Of a DNA stretch of 64,000 bases, positions 19,402-28,915 are shown one piece after another (positions within the stretch are counted from its first letter, which is position 1; each line of letters begins with the position of its first letter). The notes below the pieces were generated by a model. The model ran no database searches. It saw only the letters and a program-made list of their open reading frames with translations, and was not told the origin of the DNA. The stretch spans positions 1,339,275-1,403,274 of the forward strand of contig CANLMI010000001.1 in the NCBI GenBank assembly GCA_947492375.1. The letters are read 5' to 3'. Made by a program: the position numbers and the translations under genes. The DNA comes from an uncultured Kordiimonas sp. (GTDB taxonomy: Bacteria; Pseudomonadota; Alphaproteobacteria; Sphingomonadales; Kordiimonadaceae).

Positions 19402-20562
19402 ATGCACACTAACACTCAACCCATGAGCTGTGATCGCAGATATGATTTAGATTGGCTTCGCGTTATCGCGTTTGGCCTTCTTATTCTCTATCACATAGGC
19501 ATGTTTTATGTGCATTGGGATTGGCATGTAAAAAGTCAGTATGCTGGCCTTGGTGCCGAGCCATTAATGCAGATTATAAATCCGTGGCGATTAGCCTTGC
19601 TATTCTTCATTTCGGGTATTGCCGTGAGGTTCGCATCCGATAAGGCAGAGTCTCACTTAAAATTTGCGGGGCTTCGCTTGAAGCATTTAGGCTTACCCAT
19701 TCTAATGGGAATAACCGTGATCGTTGCACCCCAGGCATATTTGGAGCTTCGCCAAACAAATGAAATTGCATCCGGATTTCCAACATTCTGGCCAGAGTAT
19801 TTGAACTTCTCACAAACATTTTCAATAATCACCCCAACATGGAATCATCTATGGTATATCGTTTATCTGTTGGTTTACATTCTGACAGTAACGCCTCTAT
19901 TTCCTATATTGCGCTCCTTTTCAAACGGGGTTGTCAGTAAAATAATATCTTGGATATCTAAAAACCCTATCTCGCTCCTTCTTTTAATGCCGCTTCCATT
20001 CTTTCTCTTCGAGTTAACCTTAAGCCCATATTTTCCGGTTACGCACGCCCTTATCGATGATTGGGCACACCATGCCCATCGGTTCACAATCTTCCTGATG
20101 GGCTACTTCGTCGCCAAGCATACTGATTTCTGGGCGCAGATTGCAAAGTCATGGCCGTATGCACTTGCTATAGCAATTTGTATTTGCACCTTGAGACTTT
20201 ACCTGATGACAGGTTATCTTGAAACCTATCAATCTCTCTTCGAAATGCCATTGCGTCCTATCACTATGTTTCTTCTCACCATTTACGCATGGTCATCCAT
20301 AGTTGCGCTCTTGGGTATTAGTCAACGTTGGTTAAATCGATCCAGCCGGGTATTATCGTACCTTACGAACGCGGTATTCTTCTATTATATAATACACCAG
20401 ACGATCATCATAATCGCAGGCTATACGCTTACTTCATACGGGTTCGGCCCACTCATTGAATTTAGCCTTGTGCTTATATTAACATTAGGTGGGTGCGGGT
20501 TGGGATATGAGACCTTACGCAGGCTACCAATGGGAGCTTCGTTTTTCGGAATCAAATCATAA
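19402..20562 (+). CDS. Acyltransferase family 3 membrane protein (OpgC/MdoC-like)
   Basis: The protein has 386 residues with about ten membrane helices. The start DLDWLRVIAFGLLILYH is the classic first helix of acyltransferase-3 proteins, including the conserved aspartate, arginine and histidine. An HHAHRFTIFLMGYF-like region near residue 225 and a late helix with FYYIIHQTIIII fit the OpgC/MdoC branch, which succinylates periplasmic glucans. The acceptor here is unknown. It is transcribed away from a membrane-bound LytTR regulator, which is a plausible controller. Confidence 0.85.
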   Translation: MHTNTQPMSCDRRYDLDWLRVIAFGLLILYHIGMFYVHWDWHVKSQYAGLGAEPLMQIINPWRLALLFFISGIAVRFASDKAESHLKFAGLRLKHLGLPILMGITVIVAPQAYLELRQTNEIASGFPTFWPEYLNFSQTFSIITPTWNHLWYIVYLLVYILTVTPLFPILRSFSNGVVSKIISWISKNPISLLLLMPLPFFLFELTLSPYFPVTHALIDDWAHHAHRFTIFLMGYFVAKHTDFWAQIAKSWPYALAIAICICTLRLYLMTGYLETYQSLFEMPLRPITMFLLTIYAWSSIVALLGISQRWLNRSSRVLSYLTNAVFFYYIIHQTIIIIAGYTLTSYGFGPLIEFSLVLILTLGGCGLGYETLRRLPMGASFFGIKS

Positions 20563-20703
20563 TTTGGTTCAACAACTACTGGCGTTAATTTTACTTAGGC
20601 AAAATACCCCACAAATATACCAATTATAAGCCTTCGATTACGATGGTTGCTGGAATATGCATGAGTTACACTCGAATATCTTGAAATGACTGTTATCTAA
20701 TGC

Positions 20704-20933
20704 TTATTCAAAAATACGGATTTTCACCTTCGAAACTCCCGGTAATAATACTCTCTCTTGCAAACGACCTTCAACTTGAAATTCTAAAACACCTCCAGTT
20801 TGCTACTCTAAAACCTTGCAAATAGCGTTCAGTGTTTCAAGGCGCACCGCCCTTGCCTTGCCCTTTTTAGAATGGAAAGGTTTTGCACTGTGATACCTAT
20901 TCGATTTGCCAACATGACATCTAAATTAATCAT
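20704..20933 (-). pseudogene. Decayed XRE/Cro-type helix-turn-helix regulator
   Basis: Reading the minus strand from ATG 20933 gives MINLDVMLANRIGIT, then VQNLSIL, then after a one-base shift in a run of A gives GKARAVRLETLNAICKVLE followed by TAG (20803-20805) and a further readable tail to TAA at 20704. This closely follows short YozG-like XRE regulators that pair with DUF2975 proteins. It has lost about ten residues of the first helix, has a frameshift and carries an in-frame stop. It is a pseudogene with several independent lesions. Confidence 0.7.
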
Positions 20934-20943
20934 TATAGCCATG

Positions 20944-21081
20944 CTAAATCGTTAATATCTGTTCTTCTTGCAAATCAACCGTTTCATGAATTACCCGGGA
21001 AATGAGTACGATAACACTGCCAAGAAAAAGAAGAACAAATCAGGTGACAGAGAATAATACTATACCCGCTATCCATGCGGT
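20944..21081 (-). pseudogene. Remnant of a DUF2975 membrane protein (C-terminal part)
   Basis: On the minus strand, a frame ending in TAG at 20944-20946 reads TAWIAGIVLFSVT, a TGA stop at 21040-21042, then FVLLFLGSVIVLISRVI and HETVDLQEEQILTI. A last membrane helix followed by a short polar tail ending in LTV/LTI is the signature end of DUF2975 proteins, which normally sit directly before an XRE gene of the kind found here. The upstream part could not be followed, so the gene is truncated as well as interrupted. Confidence 0.6.
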
Positions 21082-21153
21082 CAGCTCCGAAATGCACTCC
21101 TCTCATAGAAGTAGCCCTCAAGAAGCTTCACATATCTGTGATGTCTATTTACA

Positions 21154-21172
21154 TATATCAAATTGATATATA
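21154..21172. promoter_or_regulatory. 19-bp perfect palindrome, likely operator
   Basis: Nine-base arms (ATATATCAA and complement) flank a single A. It lies between the decayed DUF2975/XRE pair (minus strand) and the gene at 21247 (plus strand), about 80 bp before that gene. It may be the former autoregulatory site of the XRE regulator or a live operator for the gene at 21247. A weak TTGAAA (21188) and TAAAAT (21213) pair follows. Confidence 0.5.
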
Positions 21173-21246
21173 CTTAGCAGAAAGTGCTTGAAACTTAGGC
21201 GCTTATAAAAACTAAAATATAGCTACGACAGTTAAGAGGAGACATT

Positions 21247-22461
21247 ATGGCTAACTTAAAAGCCGCTATTCGTCGAATAGCAACCACAGGACTTATATTA
21301 AGTTCTGTACCCGTTTATGCACTTTCGTCTGCCAATGAAAACCAAACATACGAAGTTCCCGCAAAAAAACTAGAGAGTTTTTTAACTGATTATATCACCG
21401 ACAATTTTTCCGGCACATTTCTAATCGCTCAAAACGGCAAAATACTTCATGCACAAGGGTATGGTTTTGCGAACAAGGAACAAAATACACCGAACGCGCT
21501 GAATACAGTTTTTGAAACTGGAGCGCTTACACGTTATTTTACCGCAACAGCTATTCTAAAACTGGTAGAACAAAACAAACTTTCGCTAGATGATACACTT
21601 TCTGAATTATTTGATAATGTGCCTGATGACAAACAAAGCATCACTATCCATCATTTACTGACCCATACATCGGGTTTGATTGGTGATGATGAATTGAATG
21701 CCTTTGTACAGGTTGATTCAGATACCTTTTTAAAGGACGTACTTTCCACAGATAACAGTTTTAATCCAGCCATCTATTTACCGACTTTTACCTTCAAACC
21801 CGGTGACCGGGTGATCACCTTCAGCGAAGGCTATAGCCTTTTGGCGCTTATTGTAGAACAGCGCTCTGGTCAGCCTTTTGAAACATTTCTAAACGATCAG
21901 ATTTTCAAGCCTGCTGGTATCAAGAATACCGGTTACCAATTGCCTGACTGGAAACCGGAACAGTTGGCAGATGGTTATGCTGGTGAAGCCGGCGAAAATA
22001 AGGGCAATCTAGTGGACCGTTTGGCTAAAAAAGATAAATTACCCCTTTATTTGCAAGGTAGCATAGGTCTCATGTCGACAGTAGAGGACATTTATGCATG
22101 GCATCAGGCGCTTTATGCCGGAAAAATATTGCGTGAGGACCTAGTTGAGCTTCTTAATACACGCCATATCGGTGCAGCTGTATCCAGTGAGGCAGATGTT
22201 GATTATGGCTATGGTATTTATCTAACGGAAACATGGACCGGAACAGACTGGATTGCTAACGGGCCTTCTCCAACCGCGAGGCGTAATATCCCAGGTTTTA
22301 TAACCAGATACCATTATCTACCAGATGACGATATAGTCCTCATTTACGGCAGTAATACTGAGCTCGACCGCGAATTTAACGATACAATCCGTCAGTTGGT
22401 TCGTGTTCTTTTAGAATCCGGTTATGAACCAGCAACTGCCAGCGCCGATATTCAGCAATAA
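21247..22461 (+). CDS. Secreted beta-lactamase-fold (serine hydrolase family) protein without catalytic residues
   Basis: The protein has 404 residues. A signal peptide is followed by a class C beta-lactamase/DD-peptidase-like fold (PF00144): VFETGALTRYFTATAILKL, then LDDTLSELF and HHLLTHTSGLIGDDE. The SxxK motif should read S-x-x-K, but here it is A93-L-T-R96, so both serine and lysine are replaced. The YxN motif is also altered (FSEGYSL). The fold looks intact, so this is probably a binding or regulatory pseudo-enzyme. It has an AAGAGGAG ribosome site and lies 11 bp ahead of a hydrolase lipoprotein gene, with which it forms an operon. Confidence 0.8.
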   Translation: MANLKAAIRRIATTGLILSSVPVYALSSANENQTYEVPAKKLESFLTDYITDNFSGTFLIAQNGKILHAQGYGFANKEQNTPNALNTVFETGALTRYFTATAILKLVEQNKLSLDDTLSELFDNVPDDKQSITIHHLLTHTSGLIGDDELNAFVQVDSDTFLKDVLSTDNSFNPAIYLPTFTFKPGDRVITFSEGYSLLALIVEQRSGQPFETFLNDQIFKPAGIKNTGYQLPDWKPEQLADGYAGEAGENKGNLVDRLAKKDKLPLYLQGSIGLMSTVEDIYAWHQALYAGKILREDLVELLNTRHIGAAVSSEADVDYGYGIYLTETWTGTDWIANGPSPTARRNIPGFITRYHYLPDDDIVLIYGSNTELDREFNDTIRQLVRVLLESGYEPATASADIQQ

Positions 22462-22472
22462 GGGAATGAACA

Positions 22473-23405
22473 ATGCATAAAGTATCAAAAATCTTCATTT
22501 CTCTGCTAATCCTGTTAGCTGTTGCAGCGTGTGGTGGTGGTAGTGAGACCTATTTTGCCGGTAACACTCATGTAAAACGTAGCTCTGTAACATCAGAAAC
22601 CGAAGCAGGCACATTTGATGTGTCATATCTCACATCCGGTAGCGCTGGTCGCCGTGTAATTTTCCTGCATGGAACGCCGGGTGCAGCGAGTGATTATTAT
22701 CGTTTAATCCGTAATGCACCCACCGATATTGAATATCTTGTAATTGACAGGCCTGGTTACGGAGAGACCACACCTTATAAACTACTTGCTTCGCTTGAAA
22801 ACCAAGCAGATGCAATTGCGCCCCTATTAATCGAGAAAAACAACCAAAAACCAATTATTGTTGGGCATTCATCTGGTAGCCCAATTGCAGCAATGGTTGC
22901 ACTCCGTCATGGTGATAAGATTGGTGGTTTGATGTTAACCTCTGCATCGCTTGATCCGGCGCTCGAGCCTGATCCTTTATTTGTGCAGAAATTAGGAAAC
23001 GCTCCTATTATTTCATGGTTTGTGCCGAAAGATATTAAAATTATCAACAAAGAGCTGCTCGCCTTGCCGAAACAACTCGAAGCCATGCAGCCTCAACTCA
23101 GTAACATCACAGCGCCGACCATTATTATGCACGGTACAGCAGACGTGTTGGTACCATTCGGTAATGTCGCTTATATAGAAAAACATATTACCAATGCTTC
23201 TCATCGCGAAACGGTCGCCATCGAAGGCCTTGGACATGAGGTTCCATGGCAACGCGAGATTATGTTCAACAAAGCTATTCGTAAACTGGTTGATGAAAAG
23301 TATGACACTCCGACATCTAATATCAGGATTGATCGCCGGCATTGGTTATTACAATCCCAAACCCGTAATGAAATTAGGGATCCAAAAAACCGCAAGGAAA
23401 AATAG
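22473..23405 (+). CDS. Alpha/beta hydrolase lipoprotein
   Basis: The protein has 310 residues. A lipoprotein signal with lipobox LAVAAC is followed by glycines, so it should be anchored in a membrane by its lipid. The alpha/beta hydrolase fold shows the oxyanion strand VIFLHGTPGAAS, nucleophile elbow GHSSGS, acid HGTADVLVP and histidine GLGHEVPWQ. The triad is complete, so it is probably an active esterase or peptidase; the substrate is unknown. It is co-transcribed with the serine-less beta-lactamase-fold gene. The basic C-terminal tail (RNEIRDPKNRKEK) is unusual for the family. Confidence 0.82.
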   Translation: MHKVSKIFISLLILLAVAACGGGSETYFAGNTHVKRSSVTSETEAGTFDVSYLTSGSAGRRVIFLHGTPGAASDYYRLIRNAPTDIEYLVIDRPGYGETTPYKLLASLENQADAIAPLLIEKNNQKPIIVGHSSGSPIAAMVALRHGDKIGGLMLTSASLDPALEPDPLFVQKLGNAPIISWFVPKDIKIINKELLALPKQLEAMQPQLSNITAPTIIMHGTADVLVPFGNVAYIEKHITNASHRETVAIEGLGHEVPWQREIMFNKAIRKLVDEKYDTPTSNIRIDRRHWLLQSQTRNEIRDPKNRKEK

Positions 23406-23444
23406 ATACGTAAAAGCATCAGCTAAATACCTGACACGTAAATT

Positions 23445-23470
23445 AACCGGACCCATAAGTGGTCCGGTTT
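23445..23470 (+). terminator. GC-rich hairpin after the hydrolase operon
   Basis: Nine-bp GC-rich arms (AACCGGACC and complement) enclose a 7-nt loop, followed by TTTAC. It lies 40 bp after the stop of the hydrolase gene. The T-run is short, so it is a likely but not certain intrinsic terminator. Confidence 0.6.
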
Positions 23471-23696
23471 ACTAGATAGGTTTCTTGTTGAATGGCTCTT
23501 TATCCCAAATTGTCCGTCGTCGAATGATTTGGATTTACAGTTTCTAAAAACTCTAACCCTTAGACTTAAGTCATTGCTATATTTAAAGTATCCCTAGTTT
23601 TACTCATATGCTTTATCGCTCCAAATAGATATATGGAGTGATAAAATAAAACACTGAGCCAAACCGCAATCGCCTGAAGAGCGATAAAAGCTAAAC

Positions 23697-25430
23697 CTAA
23701 TTAAGCAATTCAAGTAGTTCTTTAGCCGTCGAATTGCTTGGATGAAAAGTAAGGCATAATTTATAAAAATTACGCGCGCCATGCGCATTGCCTTGCGTCG
23801 ATGCGTGTTTGCCAGCTGCAATTAAGTTTCGTGCGGATAACAGATTAGAGTTTGGCCTTATCTTTTGCCAGTTCTGATAAGCAGCAAGAGCTTCCGTAAA
23901 GTTGTTCTTGATTGCTACCTCAAAAGGGAGAAGTTCGTTATCTAATAACTTCTTAAGTGGATAGCTGATCAAACCACTATCTTCTCGTGTGAACGCAAGA
24001 TATGCCGCATTATCTTCGGGGTTGATCTGAAAACTAACCTCACTGTTTGTAAGTTGATCGATCTTAAAGTTACCACCCCCTATATAAATCAACTTCTTAG
24101 AGGCACTGCGCCCAATAGAGTTTTGAAGCAATAACTTGCCATCAACTTCCTTAATATTGATCACTTCATTAAATGGTGACCAATACCCCTGGTTCATGTT
24201 TTCGTAGTTACCTACGATCTTATTAACAACTTCATTTGAAGGGGTATTATGACTAGGTATGATGGGTTTCGCCCATCCAAGCACTTTAATCGTATCATTG
24301 ATAACCGCATTTATAGCAGGCACCCGAACGCGGTGTACGCCGTTACCAAAAACAATAATAGCTTTGCCTCCTGTCATGGTCGCCATAACAGCTCCTCCAA
24401 TGCCTGTATTATATCCAAGATGGGAGAACCAGTCTAAATTCCCTTCCGCTTGATTGCGTGCCCATCCCAGGCTCCAGCCTCCGGCTTTATGAAGCGTTTG
24501 CAAACGAGTTGTTGTTTCGGCAACCCTTCGGGAAATAACTATCGATTTCTTTCCCGCAAGGGCCTTTTGCATATCAATGACAAGTTTTGCCATATCAGTT
24601 GCGTTGGTCCACATACCAGACGCAGCAGTCTGTGGGTAGATTGGTATCCCTCCTAGACCAACAAGTGTCTGGTCATAACTATGGGCTTTCGCCACGTTTT
24701 TGAGGAACTTAGGGTGGCCTAATTGATACATGGTCGTATTGGCCATACCTAAAGGCTTAAAGAGCTTTTCTTGAGCCAGTGCCGCAAGAGATTTTCCAGT
24801 TGCGTCTTCGATTGCTACTTGAGCAATGATAAATCCACCGCCACTATACTTAAACCGTGTTCCGGGTTTCCACATGATAGCTATCGGATCTTCAGTGCGC
24901 TGTAGTTTTTGACCGTCAAGACTCTCAAGGAGTGTGGGAACATCGTCACCAGGAAAATAGTCGGCGAAACCGCTCTGCGACGTGCCTGCAGTGTGACTAA
25001 GCAAATGCCGCAACGTTACAGGGGTATCTTTGGTATAATTAGACAAAGGAAGCTGCCAACGTTTTAGATAGGTACTCACTGGTGCATCTAGGTTTACGAT
25101 GCCCTCTTCAGCTAACATAGCGATCACAATGCCGGTAACTGCTTTCGAGATAGACGCCGCCGAAAAAGCCGTTTCAATATCAATTTTTTTGTTTGTACCA
25201 AATTCTCTTAGACCAACGGTTTCAGTGTGAATAATTTCATAATTATCGACGATCGCGACACTCATACCAGTCAGCCTATGTTGGCTAATAATTTTCTCAT
25301 AGTCTGTAAAATTATTTTGCATGTCAGCATATGCCTTAGGAGTAGTAGCTAATAGTAGGCTTGTGGCAATAATGCGTAATATTTGAAGAAGTAGATGTTT
25401 TTTTGGGAAAGGTAGTACTGAAGCCTTCAT
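23697..25430 (-). CDS. Secreted serine hydrolase (beta-lactamase fold) with C-terminal extension
   Basis: The protein has 577 residues with a signal peptide of about 35 residues (cleavage near AYA). The PF00144 catalytic domain has an intact SxxK (AASISKAVTG, near residue 93) and YSGGG in the place of the YxN motif. HLLSHTAGTSQSGFADY and FSHLGYNTGIGG are also typical. A second domain of about 200 residues follows. The last 60 residues (ALAAYQNWQKIRPNS, then GARNFYKLCLTFHPSN) look like one or two TPR-like helical hairpins. It is likely an active esterase or peptidase of the periplasm. It is divergent from the LytTR gene at 25578. Confidence 0.85.
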   Translation of the reverse strand: MKASVLPFPKKHLLLQILRIIATSLLLATTPKAYADMQNNFTDYEKIISQHRLTGMSVAIVDNYEIIHTETVGLREFGTNKKIDIETAFSAASISKAVTGIVIAMLAEEGIVNLDAPVSTYLKRWQLPLSNYTKDTPVTLRHLLSHTAGTSQSGFADYFPGDDVPTLLESLDGQKLQRTEDPIAIMWKPGTRFKYSGGGFIIAQVAIEDATGKSLAALAQEKLFKPLGMANTTMYQLGHPKFLKNVAKAHSYDQTLVGLGGIPIYPQTAASGMWTNATDMAKLVIDMQKALAGKKSIVISRRVAETTTRLQTLHKAGGWSLGWARNQAEGNLDWFSHLGYNTGIGGAVMATMTGGKAIIVFGNGVHRVRVPAINAVINDTIKVLGWAKPIIPSHNTPSNEVVNKIVGNYENMNQGYWSPFNEVINIKEVDGKLLLQNSIGRSASKKLIYIGGGNFKIDQLTNSEVSFQINPEDNAAYLAFTREDSGLISYPLKKLLDNELLPFEVAIKNNFTEALAAYQNWQKIRPNSNLLSARNLIAAGKHASTQGNAHGARNFYKLCLTFHPSNSTAKELLELLN

Positions 25431-25577
25431 TTTGTTGTCTCGCTGTTATGCTAGTTTGTTTCTTAGAGATAAGATTAAGGCTTTCCATAGGTAAATCATG
25501 TGGTTATCTAGGATCGGTAGTGTATTTTCTGTCAATGGCATGAAATGTAAGGATAGAATGCTTTGGGTGCATGTAAG

Positions 25578-27080
25578 ATGATTTTTAGACTTCTGTGTTC
25601 ATCAACGTTTATCATCTGCCTTACCTTTAGCATAAAAGCTAAGGTACCAGATTACGTGAGGGTAAAAGACGTTATTGTATGTAACGCAACCGAGAACAAT
25701 CCGACATTACCTTCATTTACTGAGGCACATTGCAACAAAACACAGATTAATAAATTCAGCCCATATAAACAACAGATATGGGTCAAAGCGGTCGTTGATA
25801 TAGCTCAAGAGTTAAGTACTTACGATCAACCTCTTGGTTTGTTTTTATCAGGAAAAATGGCAAGTAGAGTATACCTAAATGGTTTTCTACTGGGTTCAAA
25901 CGGCCGCCCTGCTGCACTGAAGAGCGATGAAAAAACTGGTAAAATGGACGTAGTATTATACTTACGCTCAGATCAGGTAAAAACTGGAAGGAATGAAATA
26001 ATCATTCTGATGTCAGGACATCACAGTTTTTTAAAACTCGCTTATCCCATCCATCACATAGCCATTGGCCCCTATCAGTTCCCCCCTAATATTGCCCTAC
26101 AGGGGTATTTACCATCATTTGTTCCATTTGGTATTTTGCTAATTGGTGCTTTTTATTTTGGTACCGTTGCGCTTTACCGACGACAAGATAAACGATATCT
26201 GCTTTTGCCGATTGCAGCACTATTCGCTGTCGGTCAACTACTAGCAGAAGTATCAAGAGGTCTCATTCAGTATGACTACCCCTATCATGATGTAAGGCTG
26301 GTCTTTATTTTGCTTTTTGCTACTGCGACAGGCATGTGTTTACTCATTCATGTTGTTGATCGTTTTGACTGCCGGCACAAAACTTTGGTTATTATTGCTA
26401 GTTTAGGTATCACAGCAACTGCCATTTTCACTGAAGATGCATTTTCAGCTAAAACATTGCGTGCGCTTCAAATTCCAGCCGTTATTGGTGTCATCATCGC
26501 GGGTAATGCATTTCGGTTAGGTAAAACAAAAGCTCTTAACTATGCAATTTCACTCCTGATTTTTTCTGTCGTCATTCAGCCTGTTTTGAATGCATTCCTT
26601 GATATCTACTTTTTTTACTTGGTGGCCGGGTTGTTGACATATCTATTCGTCCAACAAATACGTAGTAATGAGTTGGAAAAACAGCAACTAGCAGTAGAAC
26701 GTTCCAGGGCTAAACGCCTACAACAGATTTTGGAGGAAAATGAAGAGAAACAGTCACCAAGCGTGATCAAAGTTAGCGCATCAGGAAGAATAGAACTTAT
26801 ACCTGCGGATAAGATCATTTACTGTAAAAGTGCCGTCGACTACGTTGAACTTATCGTTGAAGGTAAGGGATCAATCTTGCGAGCAGGCAGCTTATCAGAA
26901 CTTGAAAAAGAACTGCCCTCAGTTTTTTTGCGTGTCCATCGTTCTTATGTCGTCAATAGTGCCTTCATAAAATCGTTGAAACGAGAGCCTAATGGAGCAG
27001 GTTTCCTTTTGTTGATAACTGGTGTTGAAGTACCCGTTAGTCGTCGTATTATGCCGTCGGTTCGTAGGGCGTTAAATTAA
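25578..27080 (+). CDS. LytTR transcriptional regulator with periplasmic sensor and membrane domain
   Basis: The ATG at 25578 begins a signal-like helix; a TTG at 25563 with AAGGA at some distance is an alternative. The protein has about 500 residues. Residues of about 20-160 form a periplasmic domain resembling the sensor part of 7TMR-DISM receptors. Seven or so membrane helices follow (about 170-360), then a coiled linker (about 365-395). A LytTR DNA-binding domain with ASGRIELIPADKIIYCKS and FLRVHRSYVVNSAF closes the protein. It combines a receptor and a transcription factor in one chain and is divergently transcribed from the serine hydrolase gene, its likely target. Confidence 0.85.
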   Translation: MIFRLLCSSTFIICLTFSIKAKVPDYVRVKDVIVCNATENNPTLPSFTEAHCNKTQINKFSPYKQQIWVKAVVDIAQELSTYDQPLGLFLSGKMASRVYLNGFLLGSNGRPAALKSDEKTGKMDVVLYLRSDQVKTGRNEIIILMSGHHSFLKLAYPIHHIAIGPYQFPPNIALQGYLPSFVPFGILLIGAFYFGTVALYRRQDKRYLLLPIAALFAVGQLLAEVSRGLIQYDYPYHDVRLVFILLFATATGMCLLIHVVDRFDCRHKTLVIIASLGITATAIFTEDAFSAKTLRALQIPAVIGVIIAGNAFRLGKTKALNYAISLLIFSVVIQPVLNAFLDIYFFYLVAGLLTYLFVQQIRSNELEKQQLAVERSRAKRLQQILEENEEKQSPSVIKVSASGRIELIPADKIIYCKSAVDYVELIVEGKGSILRAGSLSELEKELPSVFLRVHRSYVVNSAFIKSLKREPNGAGFLLLITGVEVPVSRRIMPSVRRALN

Positions 27081-27112
27081 AGAAATGTCGGCTTCGACTC
27101 GAAAGTGTAGCA

Positions 27113-27943
27113 TCATTCAGCTGCTGGACTAGGGGTAAAATATAAGTGCAATGCTTTGGGAAGAGATATTGCGGCAGTGCTCATATGATTAGCACTGTCA
27201 TGGAGCTCATGGTAAAAAGTAACGTTTTCGGGCAAGTATTGCTTTAACAGTGCAGTCAAACGATAGTATGCTGACAGCATCATAGGTTCCTCTGTCGCGC
27301 CAACACTAACATATACAAATTCCGGCAAATCTGGATCTTGTTTTAAAGTTTGATCCAGTGCGTCAAAAGTTTTTTGAGCCCACCCCAGATCACGTCCAAA
27401 AGCGGGACTGGTGATAAAGTAAGCATCGAACAGGTTCGGTGCTTGGTTCATTGTATAGGTCAAAAATTGCCCGGCCCATGAATGCCCGGCAAAAACCCGG
27501 CGATCACTGGTATTGAACTCTTTATCAACATAGGGAATGAGCTCATCTTTTATATAGGCAAGCAGCTTACCACCATTACCAATTATCTGCTCGCCATCGC
27601 GTTCATAGTTATAATAGTGCGGAAGAAAATCTATTCCTCGGCGAACATTTTTAAGACCAATCACAATTATTCCTGGCATATCTTCCGCCCCGTTGTAAAA
27701 ACTGGCTATTTCCGCCAACAATTTATCCGTGAAGCCTGCATCCAGATTATAAATGATCGGATAACCCTCTTGCCTGTCAGGAACATAATTCTTCGGTAGG
27801 TGAACGACAATTTCTCTAGTTTCTTGTGTGGCTTCAGACTAGATACTGACCTCTTGCTGTGCAATGGCTAATGGCACTGATACTGTGCCAAAAATCACGT
27901 GAAATAGGATTGTTTTAAGTGTTAATATGTTGTGCTTATGCAT
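27113..27943 (-). pseudogene. Putative esterase (alpha/beta hydrolase) interrupted by an in-frame TAG
   Basis: From ATG 27943 the minus strand encodes a signal peptide ending in LAIAQQEV, then a TAG stop at 27839-27841 (codon 35). The same frame then continues without further stops through EIVVHLPKNYVPD, YNLDAGFTDKL and the hydrolase body to 27113. The nucleophile elbow is GHSWAG and a late HDSANHMS could supply the histidine, matching the esterase D / siderophore-esterase family (PF00756). One base change separates it from an intact gene of about 276 codons. It may be a recent pseudogene, a sequencing error or a read-through case. The open part alone would lack its signal peptide. Confidence 0.75.
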
Positions 27944-28009
27944 GATATTTTTCTCACTACCGTTGCGTATTATTGATCTTGAAGTGCATGTTTGTATGTT
28001 TTATAACAC

Positions 28010-28915
28010 TTAACCTTTGGGCCTGAGCGTCTCAATAATTTGTGCATCGACCCAGTAGATAGTCACATCTGTGTTTCCGCGTTTTGTCCGGCGATCAAAG
28101 AAGAGAAATTTGCCATCAGGTGACACGCTTGCATTTTTTTCCGAGAAACCGGTGTTGATTTTGTCACCCATGTTGATGGCTGGGCCCCATGACCCATCTG
28201 CCGCTCGAAAACTGACGTAAAGGTCAGATGAGCCGTGCCCAGCGTCTCTTACGCTATCAAAGACAATGTAGCTTTCATCCGGCGCGATATAGGGGTGAGC
28301 ATTATACCTGCCGATGCCAAACTGAGAGCCCAGTGATTTAGGCGTCTCATATTTGCCGTTCATCAAACGTGAATAGCGCAAAGGCGTATCCAGTTCTTTG
28401 GTATAGGTATCAAAATAAATGGTTCTGTTGGATGAAATTGCAGACCGCATAATCTCGATACCTGCAAAAGGTTCACCAAGGCTTTTCATCTCTGACCAAC
28501 CGTCATTTGTGCGTTCTATATATCTATTTTTGAACAAAATGGTATTGCCGTCGGGAGAAATAGAGGGTTCGCTGGCTGCCTTCGTGACAACAGACTGCTG
28601 CCACCGATTGTTTTTATATTCAATAACAGCCAGCCCATAGGGAAACTCATCTCCTTTAACGACGCCGGTATATTCTTCACCCGATCTAGTGAAGTAAAAA
28701 CTATTCATATCCGGTCCGAACATGCCTTCAAGATCAATAGAATTTTCTTTGTTCACAATACCGGGTGCGAAAGGTGCTGGCGTTATACCCGGTGGCGTTT
28801 GGCCGAGATAGGGACCATCTGGGATGGGAATAGCATCTTGGGCCTGGCTTATGCTATTCATACAGCTCAAGAGAGCGAGAGCAACAAGATATTTACGCTT
28901 TAACCGAAGAGTCAT
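28010..28915 (-). CDS. Secreted PD40/TolB-like beta-propeller protein
   Basis: The protein has 301 residues with a signal peptide (LLSCMNSISQAQ). It contains PD40-type WD40-like repeats recognisable as EPSISPDGNTILF, YIAPDESYIVFDS and ASVSPDGKFLFFDRR. These blades form a propeller in TolB and in the N-terminal part of S9 peptidases, but no peptidase domain follows. A binding or scaffold role in the periplasm is likely. The gene is downstream of, and on the same strand as, the AraC-type regulator. Confidence 0.75.
   Translation of the reverse strand: MTLRLKRKYLVALALLSCMNSISQAQDAIPIPDGPYLGQTPPGITPAPFAPGIVNKENSIDLEGMFGPDMNSFYFTRSGEEYTGVVKGDEFPYGLAVIEYKNNRWQQSVVTKAASEPSISPDGNTILFKNRYIERTNDGWSEMKSLGEPFAGIEIMRSAISSNRTIYFDTYTKELDTPLRYSRLMNGKYETPKSLGSQFGIGRYNAHPYIAPDESYIVFDSVRDAGHGSSDLYVSFRAADGSWGPAINMGDKINTGFSEKNASVSPDGKFLFFDRRTKRGNTDVTIYWVDAQIIETLRPKG

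Noticed and set aside
23600..23821. 73-residue minus-strand frame near the serine hydrolase end
   Set aside because: It is an overlapping shadow of the end of the 23697-25430 gene and has no ribosome site.
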